In this document: one piece after another, positions 30,544 through 42,458 of the stretch
Numbering within the stretch: position 1 is the first letter of the stretch
Layout: each line of letters starts with the position of its first letter
NCBI GenBank assembly: GCA_022818135.1
Contig: JAFMSR010000005.1
Coordinates: forward strand, 36,648,766-36,712,765
Source of the DNA: Saxidomus purpurata
Lineage: Eukaryota > Mollusca > Bivalvia > Venerida > Veneridae
Length of the DNA: 64,000 nucleotides
Direction of reading: 5' to 3'
Position numbers and translations under genes: made by a program
Notes under the pieces: generated by a model
The model's input: only the letters and a program-made list of their open reading frames with translations
The model's database searches: none
Told to the model about the DNA's origin: nothing

Positions 30544-31582
30544 TTACGTACTGGCTTATGAAATTGTACTGTTAAAATGATAGGATTGTGCTCTATCTAA
30601 TCCAAAACAATGCTGACGTATGCCATTGCAAAACTATTACATGTACCTATATCTTAGTAACAGTTTACAATTATAATATCTTGAGACCTGTGACCTTTAA
30701 GGGAATGCCAATAACTGATCTCTAACTAGATCAGTTTCTTATAGATTTTGTTTAATTACACCAGTAAACCGGTACTTTGAACCAGGATTACTATAAGATC
30801 TCTGTTTGAACTCACTATTAATAAACTGGTTGGAACAACAACACAGGTCGGTTGCTAAAATCTGTTCAGTAAATCAGGAAGAGTTTACTCCCTGTGCATC
30901 GATGAACATAATTGAAGTCCAAGATAATGAAAAATACGCTAAATGGTACAAATACCAAGAAAAATGATTCAATAGAGGGAAGTTGTGTAGGTAATCTTCA
31001 AACATAGTCTCTTTATTATATATACTGTAAAGACGGACTGACTTTCGGTGGTGGCTGCTCGCATGATAAAAAAGTTGTCTACTGGAATTCATTTATATAG
31101 TGGAGTTTTGATAAGGCTGTAGAATAGAAACGTCACCTAATGCAGGTGGTTGTATGCACAATGTTGACTGTTTAAGATTTACATCGGATTTAAAAAGCAC
31201 CTTGTTAGGAATGGATTTTTTACAAAATTAATAATGTGAAAAATTAAATGATGGTCAGTTAAAAAATTGCCTTCAAGGCATCTTTCTTGGTAATATAAAT
31301 GCATAAGTAATTGTAACATTATTATAGTGACAGTCATCAAAGCAAGATATAACTGTAATAGCACATCAACATAACTTGCATTTAAATAAATGTGTTTTAA
31401 GAGTGCCATTGTTTGGTGAATGAATCACTTTTAGTCATAGGGATAGTCTCAGTTGGGCTCTGGATTCTAGGGTTTGGGGAGGAGGGGTGGGGTAGTGCGG
31501 GTGGGGTTGGCATTACCCAATGTCTATAGTATTGGTATCAGTTTATGCAAGATTTCTCTGCTTTCTCTACTTCAGATTCAGA
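30544..31582. other. No gene recognised
   Basis: AT-rich, probably 5' flank or intron of the gene model beginning at 31583. A G-rich patch lies near 31475-31510. Nothing else is supported. Confidence 0.35.
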
Positions 31583-31629
31583 ATGGATCGTGTTCGTAAA
31601 ATATACAGCAGAGTGAGACGATGGAATGG
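31583..31629 (+). CDS. Exon 1 (coding part) of a small Pro/Gln-rich protein gene model
   Basis: The exon opens at 31576 after CTTCAG. An ATG in good context (TTCAGAATGG) starts MDRVRKIYSRVRRWN and the exon closes with 2 extra bases before GTAAGC at 31630. It joins in frame to the exon at 32930. No signal peptide is visible and the N-terminus is basic. This is the weakest exon because it is short. It is supported mainly by the frame agreement with the next two exons and by both splice signals. Confidence 0.4.
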
Positions 31630-32329
31630 GTAAGCGGAGTCCCATTTTATAACTTTTAATGTCCTGTATGAAAGCCAGAAATATCGTTTACTTTGTTTTC
31701 AATGAAAAACTAGAATATATCAATAGAATAAAATTGATAGTTTATTGTTTCAAAGCAGTAAAACTACAAAATCTTCAACCCGGATTAAAGTAAAAAAAGT
31801 ATAACAGAGCGTAATGAATACCGGAAACCTTTCGACATGACATTGCTAAAAGGATGTCATGTGTGTCATGCTTTCTGATTACATTTCCTGCAGTTTTCAA
31901 CATTTCATTGAAACAAACTCAACAAAAGTAGCGTTTAAAACAAAATAAAAAGAAAAAAATGTTGGTATTGATGTGATTTCAGGTTGATTTCACTCGAGAA
32001 CACCAAAAGAGAAAATATCACTTTTGGTGCCCACTCGGTGAAATTATAACGTGAACACAGAAACCAACAATAATTATTATCCTCTATGTATATATAAATT
32101 TTAAAGATGTAGGCAGAAAACAAATTGTATTGTATGTATATCCAATCCACACAATACCATTATTTGTAAGAGTACATCCAATAGGCCCATATATACATGT
32201 AATACAATCCCTACAGTGAACACAGAACGTTTCAAGTGTGCATTGTGGTTTTACTTTCAAAGCCTATGGTTTCTCCAGGTAAGGGCTAGGGTGTTGAGTA
32301 ACAGAAAAAAATGCAAATGAATAAAAATT

Positions 32330-32859
32330 GGACAGGAGGTCAGCTGGGGTCAGGAGCATAACTAAGAAATTACTGGTTGGAATTCAATACAACTTTGTAC
32401 AATGGTCAAGGGCATTGAGAGAAAGTGCAGTGTACAAGAACCATAACTCTACCTTGAGTAATTACAGAGTTACTGCCTTTTGTTTCTTTTCCTTGTTGGG
32501 AGGAATTCAGTATCACTTCATACAATATTCAAGAACAATTGGAGAAAGTGCAGTGTACAAGAACCATAACTCCATCTTGACTAATTACAGTGTTATTGCC
32601 CTTTGTTACTTTTCCTTGTTGGGAGCATAACTTGAAATCTAACGGTTGGAATTAAATACAACTTCATACAATGGTCAAGCACAATGCGAAGAAGTGGGTG
32701 TACAAAAACCATTACTCTATCTTGACAAATTACAGAGTATTTGCCAAGAACCATAACTCTATTTTAGATTTCTTGCAAGGTATTTTGTTACTACTAACTT
32801 CTACAGTTGATAAAGCGGTTTTTCTGGGGTATTAATCACATTTAAAATGATAGGTCTAG
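32330..32859 (+). mobile_element. Family D copy, 5'-truncated, within an intron
   Basis: Enters directly into GGAGCATAACTAAGAAATTACTGG units without the 5' hairpin. It carries GTGCAGTGTACAAGAACCATAACTC-type repeats and ends TTCTGGGGTATTAATCAC...GGTCTAGTT (CTAG at 32856-32859). Confidence 0.65.
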
Positions 32860-32929
32860 TTCAAACAGCCATCATTATTGTGTTCTGATGTATAAAATGG
32901 TATTCATTTCATAATTCATTGTCTTGTAG

Positions 32930-32978
32930 GCAGTTTGACTTGGTTGAAGTTGGAGATGTTATTGTGGAAGGCATACCT
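32930..32978 (+). CDS. Exon 2 of the Pro/Gln-rich protein gene model
   Basis: Bounded by TTGTAG (acceptor ending 32929) and GTAAGT (donor from 32979). It completes a Gly codon from exon 1 and reads QFDLVEVGDVIVEGIP, an acidic, hydrophobic strand-like segment, ending in phase 0. Phase and signals agree with both neighbours. No domain is recognised. Confidence 0.45.
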
Positions 32979-33289
32979 GTAAGTGACATTACATTTTGCT
33001 GTTTTACTCAATTATTTAAGAAAAGATTTAATCAAACTTCAGCTTCTCTAACTTGTTAGAGAATGAGAATTCTACATGTATATAGAAATTTAAGAAGTGT
33101 TATTTTTTAAACTTATAGTGCTGATTTAATTTAACTTGCAACAACTGAGTTCTTTATGACTGTAAGATGCAGAAAAAATAATAACCACTCAGAGATGTGA
33201 CCTAGTGGGGTGGAAAAATGCTGCGACATGAAAACCCTGCAAAAAAGACCTTGCAAATTCAAAGCAATTAACAGTATAGGGAAAACTTG

Positions 33290-33495
33290 AAAAATCTTTT
33301 TGTCTGAAATTTCAAGGCCCAGGGCTTAGATATTTGAAAATGAAGCACTGTATAGTTGACCTCAAAGTAGATTTTGACATCAGGAACTCGGGTCAATTTT
33401 TACCCTTTCAGCAACACCATCGTAACAGTTGAGCTTGTATTATAGCCAGTGGAAGCCAGGTGAATGATATAGGTCCATCTTGGTCCTCTTGTCAT
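33290..33495 (+). mobile_element. Family E 3'-terminal fragment
   Basis: AATTTCAAGGCCCAGGGCTTAG and a GAAGCACTGTATAGTTGACC-like unit are followed by the hairpin-like GGTCCATCTTGGTCC and TCTTGT. Same class of 3' end as at 23525 and 28599. Confidence 0.55.
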
Positions 33496-33767
33496 GAATA
33501 ATATTATTTCATAATCATTGTTGTTCTAGATCTACCAGTTCAAACAATGAAAAATGGAAATACATGAATTACCTTAAACATACAAAAATTAAAAATGAAA
33601 TTATTTCAAGTTTGATGAATTACAAACCTGGCTAGAAGAGCCTTCAGCATCAGAATTTCTTTCTTCCAGCATATAGAATGTAACTGTAGAAACCCAGGTG
33701 CTGTTTGCAGAGGCTATTTGCTCAATACAACATTGGAATAGTATCAAAACTAATATTGTTTGGTGTT

Positions 33768-33965
33768 CACCTCTGTGGCTGATTGGTTAGAGTCACAGAC
33801 TTCACTGTAACCCCTCATAGATTGAGGGTCATAGGTACAAGCCCTGCTGCCTACCAATGGACTCTTTACGTGAGAAAGTTGGTGCATTGTAGTTTCTTAC
33901 GTAGGATAGGAGTCTTGTACTGGTTGTTCCTAGGAAAGATAGTTTGGTAAAATGTTAAATGAAAA
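33768..33965 (+). mobile_element. tRNA-headed SINE-like element, decayed
   Basis: CTCTGTGGCTGATTGGTTAGAG resembles a tRNA D-arm/A box, and AGGTACAAGCCCTGC about 50 bp later resembles a weak B box. A tail domain follows with TTTACGTGAGAAAGTTGG and an A-rich end near 33960. It has no coding frame. The call rests on the order of the two box-like motifs only. Confidence 0.4.
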
Positions 33966-35117
33966 AAATATTTAGAACAGCATTTAACTCCTACAACATG
34001 ATACTGTTTGGTGATAATCTTACTGATATTACTTACCCTTAGGTATAGGATGTCATCACACTTAGCAACCTAAGAGGGAAGTGCAATTCAATGAAGGGAT
34101 TATAAGTTACTTGCTTGCAAAAATTTGGCAATAATTAAGAAATTCAGGGAGAATGATTTTAAGAAAAATCTAAGAATATCAGATACATTGAAATAAAATT
34201 ATAATTACAAAAATTAAAGTACGTCGACTCTCGAAAGTTCGAACCCCGAGATTGGAACACCCCATTATTGAACCATTTTGGGTCCCGAATTCCCTTTTTC
34301 TTCTAAATTCAATATGTTCTACTACGGTTAATCGAACCGGAAATCGCTTTCGGACGGATATTAGTGTCCGCTCATTAATAAAATAGGGTGAATAACCCGA
34401 AAGTTCGAACAGTGTCGCTTCCGTTAAGATCAGCCGGTCGCGTTTTCCCCCCCCCTCCCCCGAAAATGGCAGGCCCAGCTGATTGGTAGACAGGTGAGGA
34501 TTTGATTTGTTTGCACGCGTGCTATTATGATTTGCTTGTGGCAATGTTCCCTGTCTAAAATGGTTAATTGTTTCATATTCATAAAGCTATATAAAATCTA
34601 GATTTTTCAATGTCCCCATTATGTAGAACGGTACGTTACGGACTGGTGAGGTCCCAGAATGGGGAGCGGGGTCGGGAAATTCCCTGGAAGGGCCCGAAAG
34701 GGGGGGGGGCCCCGGTCCAGGAAAAAAGGAGGAAGAGGAGAGACGGTATCGATCAATATGAGCATTTAGAAGTTGAGAAAGGTTTTGTTAAAACTGAAAT
34801 TGCAAGTGTTTGCAAAAATATGGGGGGTAAAAGGGCTGCTATTAAGGAAGGGTTCAAGTTTGGTCCAAAAGGGAAATATGAGAGCTGGGCCAAAGAATGG
34901 AAACGCCTTTCCTGGTTTAGGGGATATTCCTCCTTCCCGTAATATTTTCATAATCTACAAATTGCAACAAACATTTTGATACCAAATTTAATAAACTGTG
35001 TGGTATTGTTGAATGAAAAAGTCTTGATAAATGCAATATAATGCAATATCAGAAAATGCAAACATATTGATCATAATAACTGTGTTAAAGTCTTGTAAAC
35101 TTTTAATTTATTTGTAG
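33966..35117. other. Intronic sequence with GC-rich low-complexity blocks
   Basis: Between 34220 and 34950 the sequence becomes less AT-rich, with homopolymer runs (C-runs near 34447-34461, a G-run near 34699-34708). CGAAAGTTCGAAC occurs twice (about 34235 and 34398). Open frames on both strands here (34179-34544 minus, 34610-34942 plus) have no recognisable domain. It may be a decayed DNA transposon, but I cannot show its ends. Confidence 0.35.
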
Positions 35118-35480
35118 CCTAGGAATCAGCAGGAACCACAGGGACACCAGGGACACCAGGGACCCCAGGGACACCAGGGACACCAGGGACCCAAGGGACA
35201 CCAGGGACCCCAGGGACACCAGGGACACCAGGGACACCAGGCACCCCAGCAAAGACAGCAGGCACCTCTCCAGGCACCGCCGGTCTTGCCAGTGCCGAAC
35301 CTGCCTGGACTAGTTCCAGTGCCGAACCTGCCTGGACTAGTTCCAGTGCTTCAGGCCCCGGCTCTGGCTCCAGTTGTGGTGAGACGGAGGATGAGTGCCG
35401 ACCGGCAGGTGGCCTCCCAGGCACGGCTGGTTTTACCGCCGTATCCTGCGGATCTGCTGCCTGCCGGCGTCACACGGAGG
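35118..35480 (+). CDS. Exon 3 of the Pro/Gln-rich protein gene model (GHQ/GPQ repeats)
   Basis: The 121-codon exon lies between TTTGTAG and GTAAGA, both strong splice signals, and is in phase 0 at both ends. It begins PRNQQEPQGHQGHQGPQGH and runs through about eleven Gly-x-Gln triplets (a 9-bp DNA repeat, CAGGGACAC). A Gln/Pro stretch and a duplicated 12-residue unit, PVPNLPGLVPVP, follow. Then come APVVVRRRMSADRQVA and LVLPPYPADLLPAGVTRR. It is low-complexity, possibly a structural or secreted-matrix-like protein, though no signal peptide is seen. Related copies of this exon, with the same splice-site flanks, occur on the minus strand at 60282-61466, 62082-62302 and 62679-64000 next to Tc1-like fragments. 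The exon may therefore itself be part of a mobile unit. Confidence 0.45.
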
Positions 35481-35619
35481 GTAAGATTATTTTGGCATTT
35501 CAGTTCACCTTCATATAAAACTGTACAAAAGAACAAGTAATATTCACATAATTTTATTATGTATGTATGTCATCCATTCACAACAGATCCAGATTTAGTC
35601 AGAACAACTTGTCATTTCT

Positions 35620-36640
35620 AGCTCGACTATTCGGAGAATATGGAGAGCTTTTACAGTCACTTGTGCGTCGGCGTCGGCGTTGCTTTTTGGTTAAAGTTTT
35701 GCCTGCTAAGTACTATCATGCATATATCTCAGTAACTACTTATGATATTGACTTGAAACTTTGTTCATGTCTTTAGGGGTGTCATACAATCAAGGCAGAT
35801 AACTCTTGAAAAAATTTAGTACAAATTATGGCCCTTGTTTGACTTTGAAAATTTGGTTTAAGTTTTGCCTGCTAGGTACTATCATGCACATATCACAGTA
35901 ACCACTTATAATATTGACTTGAAACTTTGTTCATGTCTTTAGGGGTGTCATACAATCAAGGCAGATAACTCTTGTATAAATTTAGTACAAATTATGGCCC
36001 TTGTTTGACTTTGAATATTTGGTTAAAGTTTTGCCTGCTAGGTACTATCATGCACATATCTCAGTAACCACATATGATATTGACTTGAAACTTCGTTAAT
36101 GTCTCTAGGGGTGTCACACAGTCAAGTCAGATAACTCTTGTATAAATTTAGTACAAATTATGGCCCTTGTTTGACTTTGAAAATTTGGTTAAAGTTTTGC
36201 CTGCTAGGTACTATCATGCACAATTCTCAGTAACCACTTATGATATTGACTTGAAACTTTTTTAATGTCTTAAGAGGTGTCACACAGTCAAGTCAGATAA
36301 CTCTTGTATAAATTTAGTGCAAATTATGGCCCTTGTTTGACTTTGAAAATTTGGTTAAAGTTTTGCATGCAAGGTACTATCATGCACATATCTCAGTAAC
36401 CACTTATGGTAGTTATATCAAACCTTGCAATAGTGTTCAGGGTAAATTTTGTATCAAACAATTAATTTACCAAAACTTAAATCTATAGTTATAGATTTTG
36501 TCTTTTTTTACGATTCAACTTTCCTAGTTTATACTTAATAGTTAGCAGAATTTTGTTTTGCTATTATACTGATAAAAGTTTTGTTTTATTAGCAAACACC
36601 CACAATAGTCGAGCGTGCTGTCTTATGGACAGCTCTTGTT
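35620..36640 (+). mobile_element. Tandem-repeat mobile element, family B, copy 3 (intronic)
   Basis: AGCTCGACTATTCGGAGAATATGGAGAGCT hairpin region, GTCGGCGTCGGCGTT, then about five 166-bp units with TTGGTTAAAGTTTTGCCTGC and TTATGGCCCTTGTTTGAC. The 3' hairpin region is GTGCTGTC-TTATG-GACAGC and CTCTTGTT (36633-36640). Confidence 0.7.
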
Positions 36641-39600
36641 ATTTGTTTGTGTAGCAAACAAATTAACTTACCGTTTTCCGAAGCCTACTCCTTAAGTACC
36701 AAACCTGAAAGTAGCTTCGGGACGTCAGTCAGCATATAATCCCAAATTATGAGTTCATTTGAAACATTTGGGCAATGCAGACATGACAGTTGTATTGTTT
36801 AAATATATAACATTATATATTCATGCAGCATCAGGTAAATTTTTTAAAAATAACTAAACTATTTTCAAATAAGAACATTAAGCGGATATATTTCATTTTA
36901 CAATGATGCGTAAAAATAAGGGACCATTTACTATATATATATATACACCCTATAGAAATAGTTCCGTTTTCTTAACCCGCCAGTCATTTCTTAAACCTTG
37001 TGCGGAAAGAAAACATATATGTTTTGGAGTTTCTGTGACAACAAAGTGTCTAACCTTATCCTCATTTTAAAGAATGAAATATTTTGAACAGCCAGGAATA
37101 TTTACGAGCATGTTTACACATTCTCTTTTTACGATTATATCCATCCAATATAAATTTTATTCAATGCGGGGCAAGGGACGTAATTATGACTAATGTGTTT
37201 ATTCTGCGGACCTGGAGCGAGCTGGTCTGCGTTCCTACATGTATTAGAAATACACGTGAGCACCTTAAGCAGAAACGTTAATGTCGATGTTTAAAGGATT
37301 TGTTATATTTCATAGGTGGTGATTGTTTTAAGTAGAAGGCAATTTACCGTATATTCGACTGTAGGCCTCGTTATCTTGAAACGCATCGAATGAGCTATTT
37401 TGTTAAAATACATATCAATGACTGCAGAAAAACATTTGAACATGGTAAATTCCTGGTCTCGACCATATTCGTTCTAAAAATGTATCTTGTGGCATCATAG
37501 ATACGCATTATTACTTTTGGACGGGTATTGTTTTGGCGTTGTCGCCTTTGTAACAATAGCTAACAGTGAGTTCTGTTTGATGCCAGTCGTTCTGTTTTGG
37601 TTATGTGACTATTTTTTGGCTTATGCAGCTAAAAGGTACAACAGAGACACAAAAAAAGAATAGCCACACAATTGTCACTTTAAGTATGTCAATTTGTCTG
37701 AAGACATAACTGAAAAACATATAAACATATAAATAGAATTTAGTGAAACTTAAAATAACTATACAATAGCATAATACAGCCGCAGAGGCACAACTTTCAT
37801 TCAGATTGGCATACTATCTCCAGAATTATTGCCCTTTAATTGTTATATTCTTTTATATTCAATTTCTCTGGAACTTAATTGTAATTGACTTGAATAAGTT
37901 TATGAGCATTCTTTCTAATATCCATCCATTACACCTCATGGATTATTTTAGAGATGAGGCCCTAAGTAGGTGTAACACTTTCCTTGAATATTCTATAATT
38001 ATAGAAACTTTGTTGAGAATTGTTATTTTATTAAACTTAGTCGCTGATTTAAATTAACTTACAATAACCGATTTTCTTATGACTAAGATGCAGAAAAAAG
38101 AATTACCCTTCCGAGGAATTTTAAAAAAAAAGGCTTTTGTTTGGCTCAAACGATCAAGGTTGTAAGAAATTTTAGAAATTGAATTTTAACTGAAATGAGG
38201 CCCTCAAAGGCTTAATAATCTTACTTAGAAGTTAGAAACATAATAAATTTTGTTGTCTGAAAAAAAAAAGATCTTTGATAAATGACAACAAATTTTATGT
38301 ACGGTTATGTTTTACAGAAAATCTTTTCTCTTTATATTTTTTTTTCAGGGTAAATACATGTACCTATTGAAACTCATGAAAAATGATCAATTGCTTAACC
38401 TTTGAAATAAAACACTGAAGTGCCAAATAAAGAGGATTTACTATTAATAAATACGATATATGTTTCAAAAGGTTACCAGTGATTTTTTACTGAAGTGCTC
38501 ACCTGATCAAGAGGATTCTATTCACAATATTTGATTGGTCCAAAAAGTATTTCAAAAGCCAGCTTATTCAGGGAAGCCAAGAAACTTGAGATAAACAACC
38601 AATGCCTTAACAAAATACATGACCCAGATAAGGTGTGAGTGGGTAAATTAAATTCATACATCAAAGCCATACTCCAATGTACAAATAGAATAACCAGTAA
38701 TTCAATTTTTATCTCATTAGTACTTCACATGATATTTTTAAGCTTTTGAATAGGAAACATATTTCATAATTGTAAACCTTTAAAATTATGAGTTTATTTT
38801 CTATTTTTAACTGAACAGACAAGTACACATGAGCTGCTATAAAACAAAGAAAGTAAAAACAGGCCAGTAAATTCGATAATTCAAATTGTAATGCTAAGAA
38901 CTGAGAAAAAGACTTCACATGGCACTGCCCTCCGAGGACAGTGAGAGTAGTAACACTTTTTGACTGTGAAACCTGTGGTAACCGACATCTGGTGTGATCT
39001 GATAAAGCAAAAGCTGACTCGACTGTAAACCTCCTTTCGAAAAAAATTGGTCATTGAAAAAAATATAATACATGTATGAATGTGAATGAATTTGGGTATA
39101 GTTTCTGATACGAATATTAATTCCATTTTTTCTCAAAATTTAAAACATTCCTCCGTTGTTTTGGTGATGGTGAATGAATTTCAGCTTCAGTAAAATGACG
39201 ATTTCTTGATGATGCCATTGTTAACTTGCATAGTTTGAATTGTATTATACGTGCTTAAAATGTTATCAATAATACCAACTTTCTTAAGAAAGCAATCATT
39301 TCATTCATCTTGTTATGCATGATCATAGTGATAATTAATTATACATATGTGTATTAGACTTTTTCAATGATTATTATGGCTCACAGCGGCACTCGTTTGT
39401 GTCGGACAAAGCGTTGTCAAAAACATGCAATTGAGGGTATTTGGACATGAGTCATTTAAAAAATATTTAAAAGATGCAGGTTAAAAACAACGGGACTGAC
39501 AAAATGTTATGCCTCAAATGAGTATTGTTACAGGCAAGCTACACTGTTTGCTTCTTAACATACAATCATCAGAATCTGATGAAATATCTAAGACCAGTAC

Positions 39601-41331
39601 AAAATAATGTTTCCTTCTAAATTATCAGCAATACTTGTAGAAATTGGATAATAAAGCTTAGAGCTCCTGTAAAAATTCATTCCTGTTTATTGAAATCAAT
39701 TTCCTCCATCTACAAAACTGAACTTAGTGAAGTGAAACATTTTCAACAGTATTGTGGCACTTGTGCATATGCCTTGTGTTAGATATGGCCATAGTTCAGT
39801 ATTTAAACGGCACTGAAATAGTACCATTTAGCAGTTGGAAATTCCCTATAGATTCCATAGATAACCATTAATTAAACTGCCTTCTATAAAAAAAGATTGT
39901 ATCACCTTTTATAAAAATACATGTTACATGATCCAACATGAAATATGCACAAAAGTCACTTCTACATATTTTTGACTTGTTTCAATATGTGCCTATTTAG
40001 TGTGTTTTTTTTTACATTTATTAAGAAGCGTTGTTCTTAATGTTAAAGTTTCGGGGAATTTCGAATAAATATTTAATTAAGTTCCAAGTAAGACACTCTG
40101 CAATTTATAACAATCCTTTATTTCATTTAAATAACTGTTCACTTAGAATAACACATAGATTTACACAAAGTCCATATATTTTTAAGAGTCACAAAGAATT
40201 AGAAAATGTCCAGTTTTTCACTAAGAACACAAAGTTTTAAAACACAGAGTAAGTAAGGTAATTTAAGTATTTCTGAATATTCATTAATTAATGTTGAACC
40301 TATAAAATTCCGGTTTATATACCAATATTTCTGTGATATTTTATCTGTCACTTATGAAATTATTAACTCATTTAACAATAAAAATTTAACAACAAATCAA
40401 ACAAAATAAAAGATTTAACTTCAAAGTGATTGCATGGAGCCTGGATAAGCCTTGAGCTAGTAAAGTCATTGTTTGAGAATGGTGGCCAATCAGTGGTGTA
40501 AATACAAAGGTTTCACGATTAATACCTGAACAATTAAACTATTTCCTTGAGCAGAAATGGTATTATGGCTTTGAGTTACTTAACAACATCTTTAAAAGAT
40601 TTGACATTTAGCAAAAATTACAAGTTTGAATAAATTAATTTTCTTTAAATATTGATTTAAATTGCATAAAACAAATACTAAATTACTACATAGAAAATCA
40701 ACTGTAAATTCTGAACATTTTGATACCAAAATCAACATATTTGTTAAACAATAACCAAATTTTATTTTTAACAAATTGGTTCCAAAATTCACATCATAAT
40801 ACATTTATTTTGTTAGAAAATGACCTGTGATACTCAAAAGAAATCGACAAGGCTGTCAATTCTTAATAAGGCAAGGCCAAGATCTTAATCTTACTAATAT
40901 GGGGACAAATTTTCACAGCTGACCAAAGGAGCTGTACTTCATGACTGTAGTCAGTTTCACTTACTTTGGGCACAAGCCCAATAGCCCCAGCCCATGCAGG
41001 GTTCACTTATTTTATATTCACTTTTCTAAGGAAATGCATTAAAAATCTTGTACTCTCAATTTGTTTTCTATGACTGTATGCCCTTTTGTTAATCTTCAAA
41101 ACTGATATGTCCTCATATTTGAAAGATTAAGCCGAGTGTCTATAAAAGAAAAAAACCCATAGAAATATAAATATAAAATCCCAAAATGGAAGAAAAATAA
41201 ATTGAATCAGTTATCATCAGATCTTCCCACATTTAGTCTGATTGCTTGATAGGCATAAAATGTAATGCAGATAATGAAAGTTTTGCATATAGTAGGCTAT
41301 AACTCACACAGAACAAACTTTCTTCTTTTAG
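36641..41331. other. Long AT-rich stretch, probably intron; no further gene recognised
   Basis: It holds a repeat segment near 37930-37990 that matches 13490-13700 in inverse orientation, and an AGAATAGCCACACAA motif near 37658 shared with 26609. The minus-strand frames at 38881-39136 and 40592-40804 and the plus frame at 40031-40240 show no domain and no exon borders worth annotating. I see no RNA gene here. Confidence 0.4.
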
Positions 41332-41382
41332 AGCACACGTGTCCGAAGGCGAGTCGTTCCCTACCAGGCCGGTGGGCGTTAA
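41332..41382 (+). CDS. Terminal exon of the Pro/Gln-rich protein gene model
   Basis: The acceptor CTTCTTTTAG ends at 41331. Joined in phase 0 to exon 3, the exon reads STRVRRRVVPYQAGGR and stops at TAA (41380-41382). This gives a total product of about 169 residues. A possible donor (AAAAGGTAAAA near 41433) would allow other isoforms. The long intron before it (about 5.85 kb) makes this join less certain than the others. Confidence 0.35.
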   Translation, partial: STRVRRRVVPYQAGGR

Positions 41383-41523
41383 ACCACAACTGGAGGCCGG
41401 CGGATCCTCCATTTACTACAGCAGTGGTAAAAGGTAAAAATGAATGATGACAACTTTGCTTTACTTATGATTCTATGGCTTGTACTTGTTTTTTCATATT
41501 TTTATTACATTGTCTTTCTTTAT

Positions 41524-42136
41524 AATTATACCCCCGAAAGGAAGTTTTGGAGGGTATATAGAAGTCACCCGGTGGATGGTCAGTCGGGTGGTCCGTTGCA
41601 TTTTCCTTGTCTGGAGCGTAACTTGAAAACTACTATTTGGAATTCAATACAACTTCATGCATTGGTCAAGCACATTGAGAGGAAGTGCAGTGTACAAGAA
41701 CTATAACTCTTTCTTGAGTAATTACAGAGTTATTGCCCTTTGTTACTTTTCCTTGTCCGGAGCATAACTTGAAAACTACTGGTTGGAATTCAATACAACT
41801 TCATATCATGCTCTAACACAATGAGAGGAAGTGCAGTGTACAAGAACCTTAACTCTATCTTGAGTTATTACAGAGTTATTGCCCTTTGTTACTTTTCCTT
41901 GTCTGGAGCATAACTTGAAAACTACTGGTTGGAATTCAATACAACTTCATACAGTGGTCCAGCACAATGAGAGGAAGTGCAGCGCAAAAGAACCATAACT
42001 CTATCTTGACTTATTACAGAGTTATTGCCAAGAACAATATCTATATTTTTTTGCAAGGTATTTTGTTACTACGAACTTCCTTGGTTTATAAAGCAGTCTT
42101 TCGGGGGTGTTAATCACATTTAGTGATAGGTCTAGT
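41524..42136 (+). mobile_element. Tandem-repeat mobile element, family D, copy 2
   Basis: ATTATACCCCCGAAAGGAAG with the hairpin TATACCC...GGGTATA, GGTCAGTCGGGTGGTCCG, then about three 146-bp units. The 3' end is TTTCGGGGGTGTTAATCAC-ATTTA-GTGAT (perfect 5-bp stem), then AGGTCTAGTT (CTAG at 42132-42135). Confidence 0.75.
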
Positions 42137-42458
42137 TTTCTTTGAAATACTTAATTTTTTTTATTTTTTTTTTGTTAAATTGATATGCTAGGGATTTATA
42201 GAATCTGATTAAAAATAAGTGTTTTAATTTGATTAAATTTGAGATTAAGAAATAGTATTTTTTTTAGTGTTTCACATTTTCATCTGGCAATTTCATAGTA
42301 TAAAATAACCCGCAGCACCATGACATAAACATGGATATATTTTTTTGTTAAATAAATTTATAGCATATTTGGTATGTCATTAATAAAACTGGTACATACT
42401 TAAGATTTATGACAATATTCCTAGCCATAGCAAATGGAGAAATCAGTGCACTTTTTAG

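Noticed and set aside
34179..34942. Open frames of 110-121 codons on both strands
   Set aside because: They overlap GC-rich low-complexity sequence and have no recognisable domain. Opposing frames over the same bases suggest composition effects.
38881..39136. Two overlapping minus-strand frames of 73-81 codons
   Set aside because: No motif, no splice borders and no neighbouring support.
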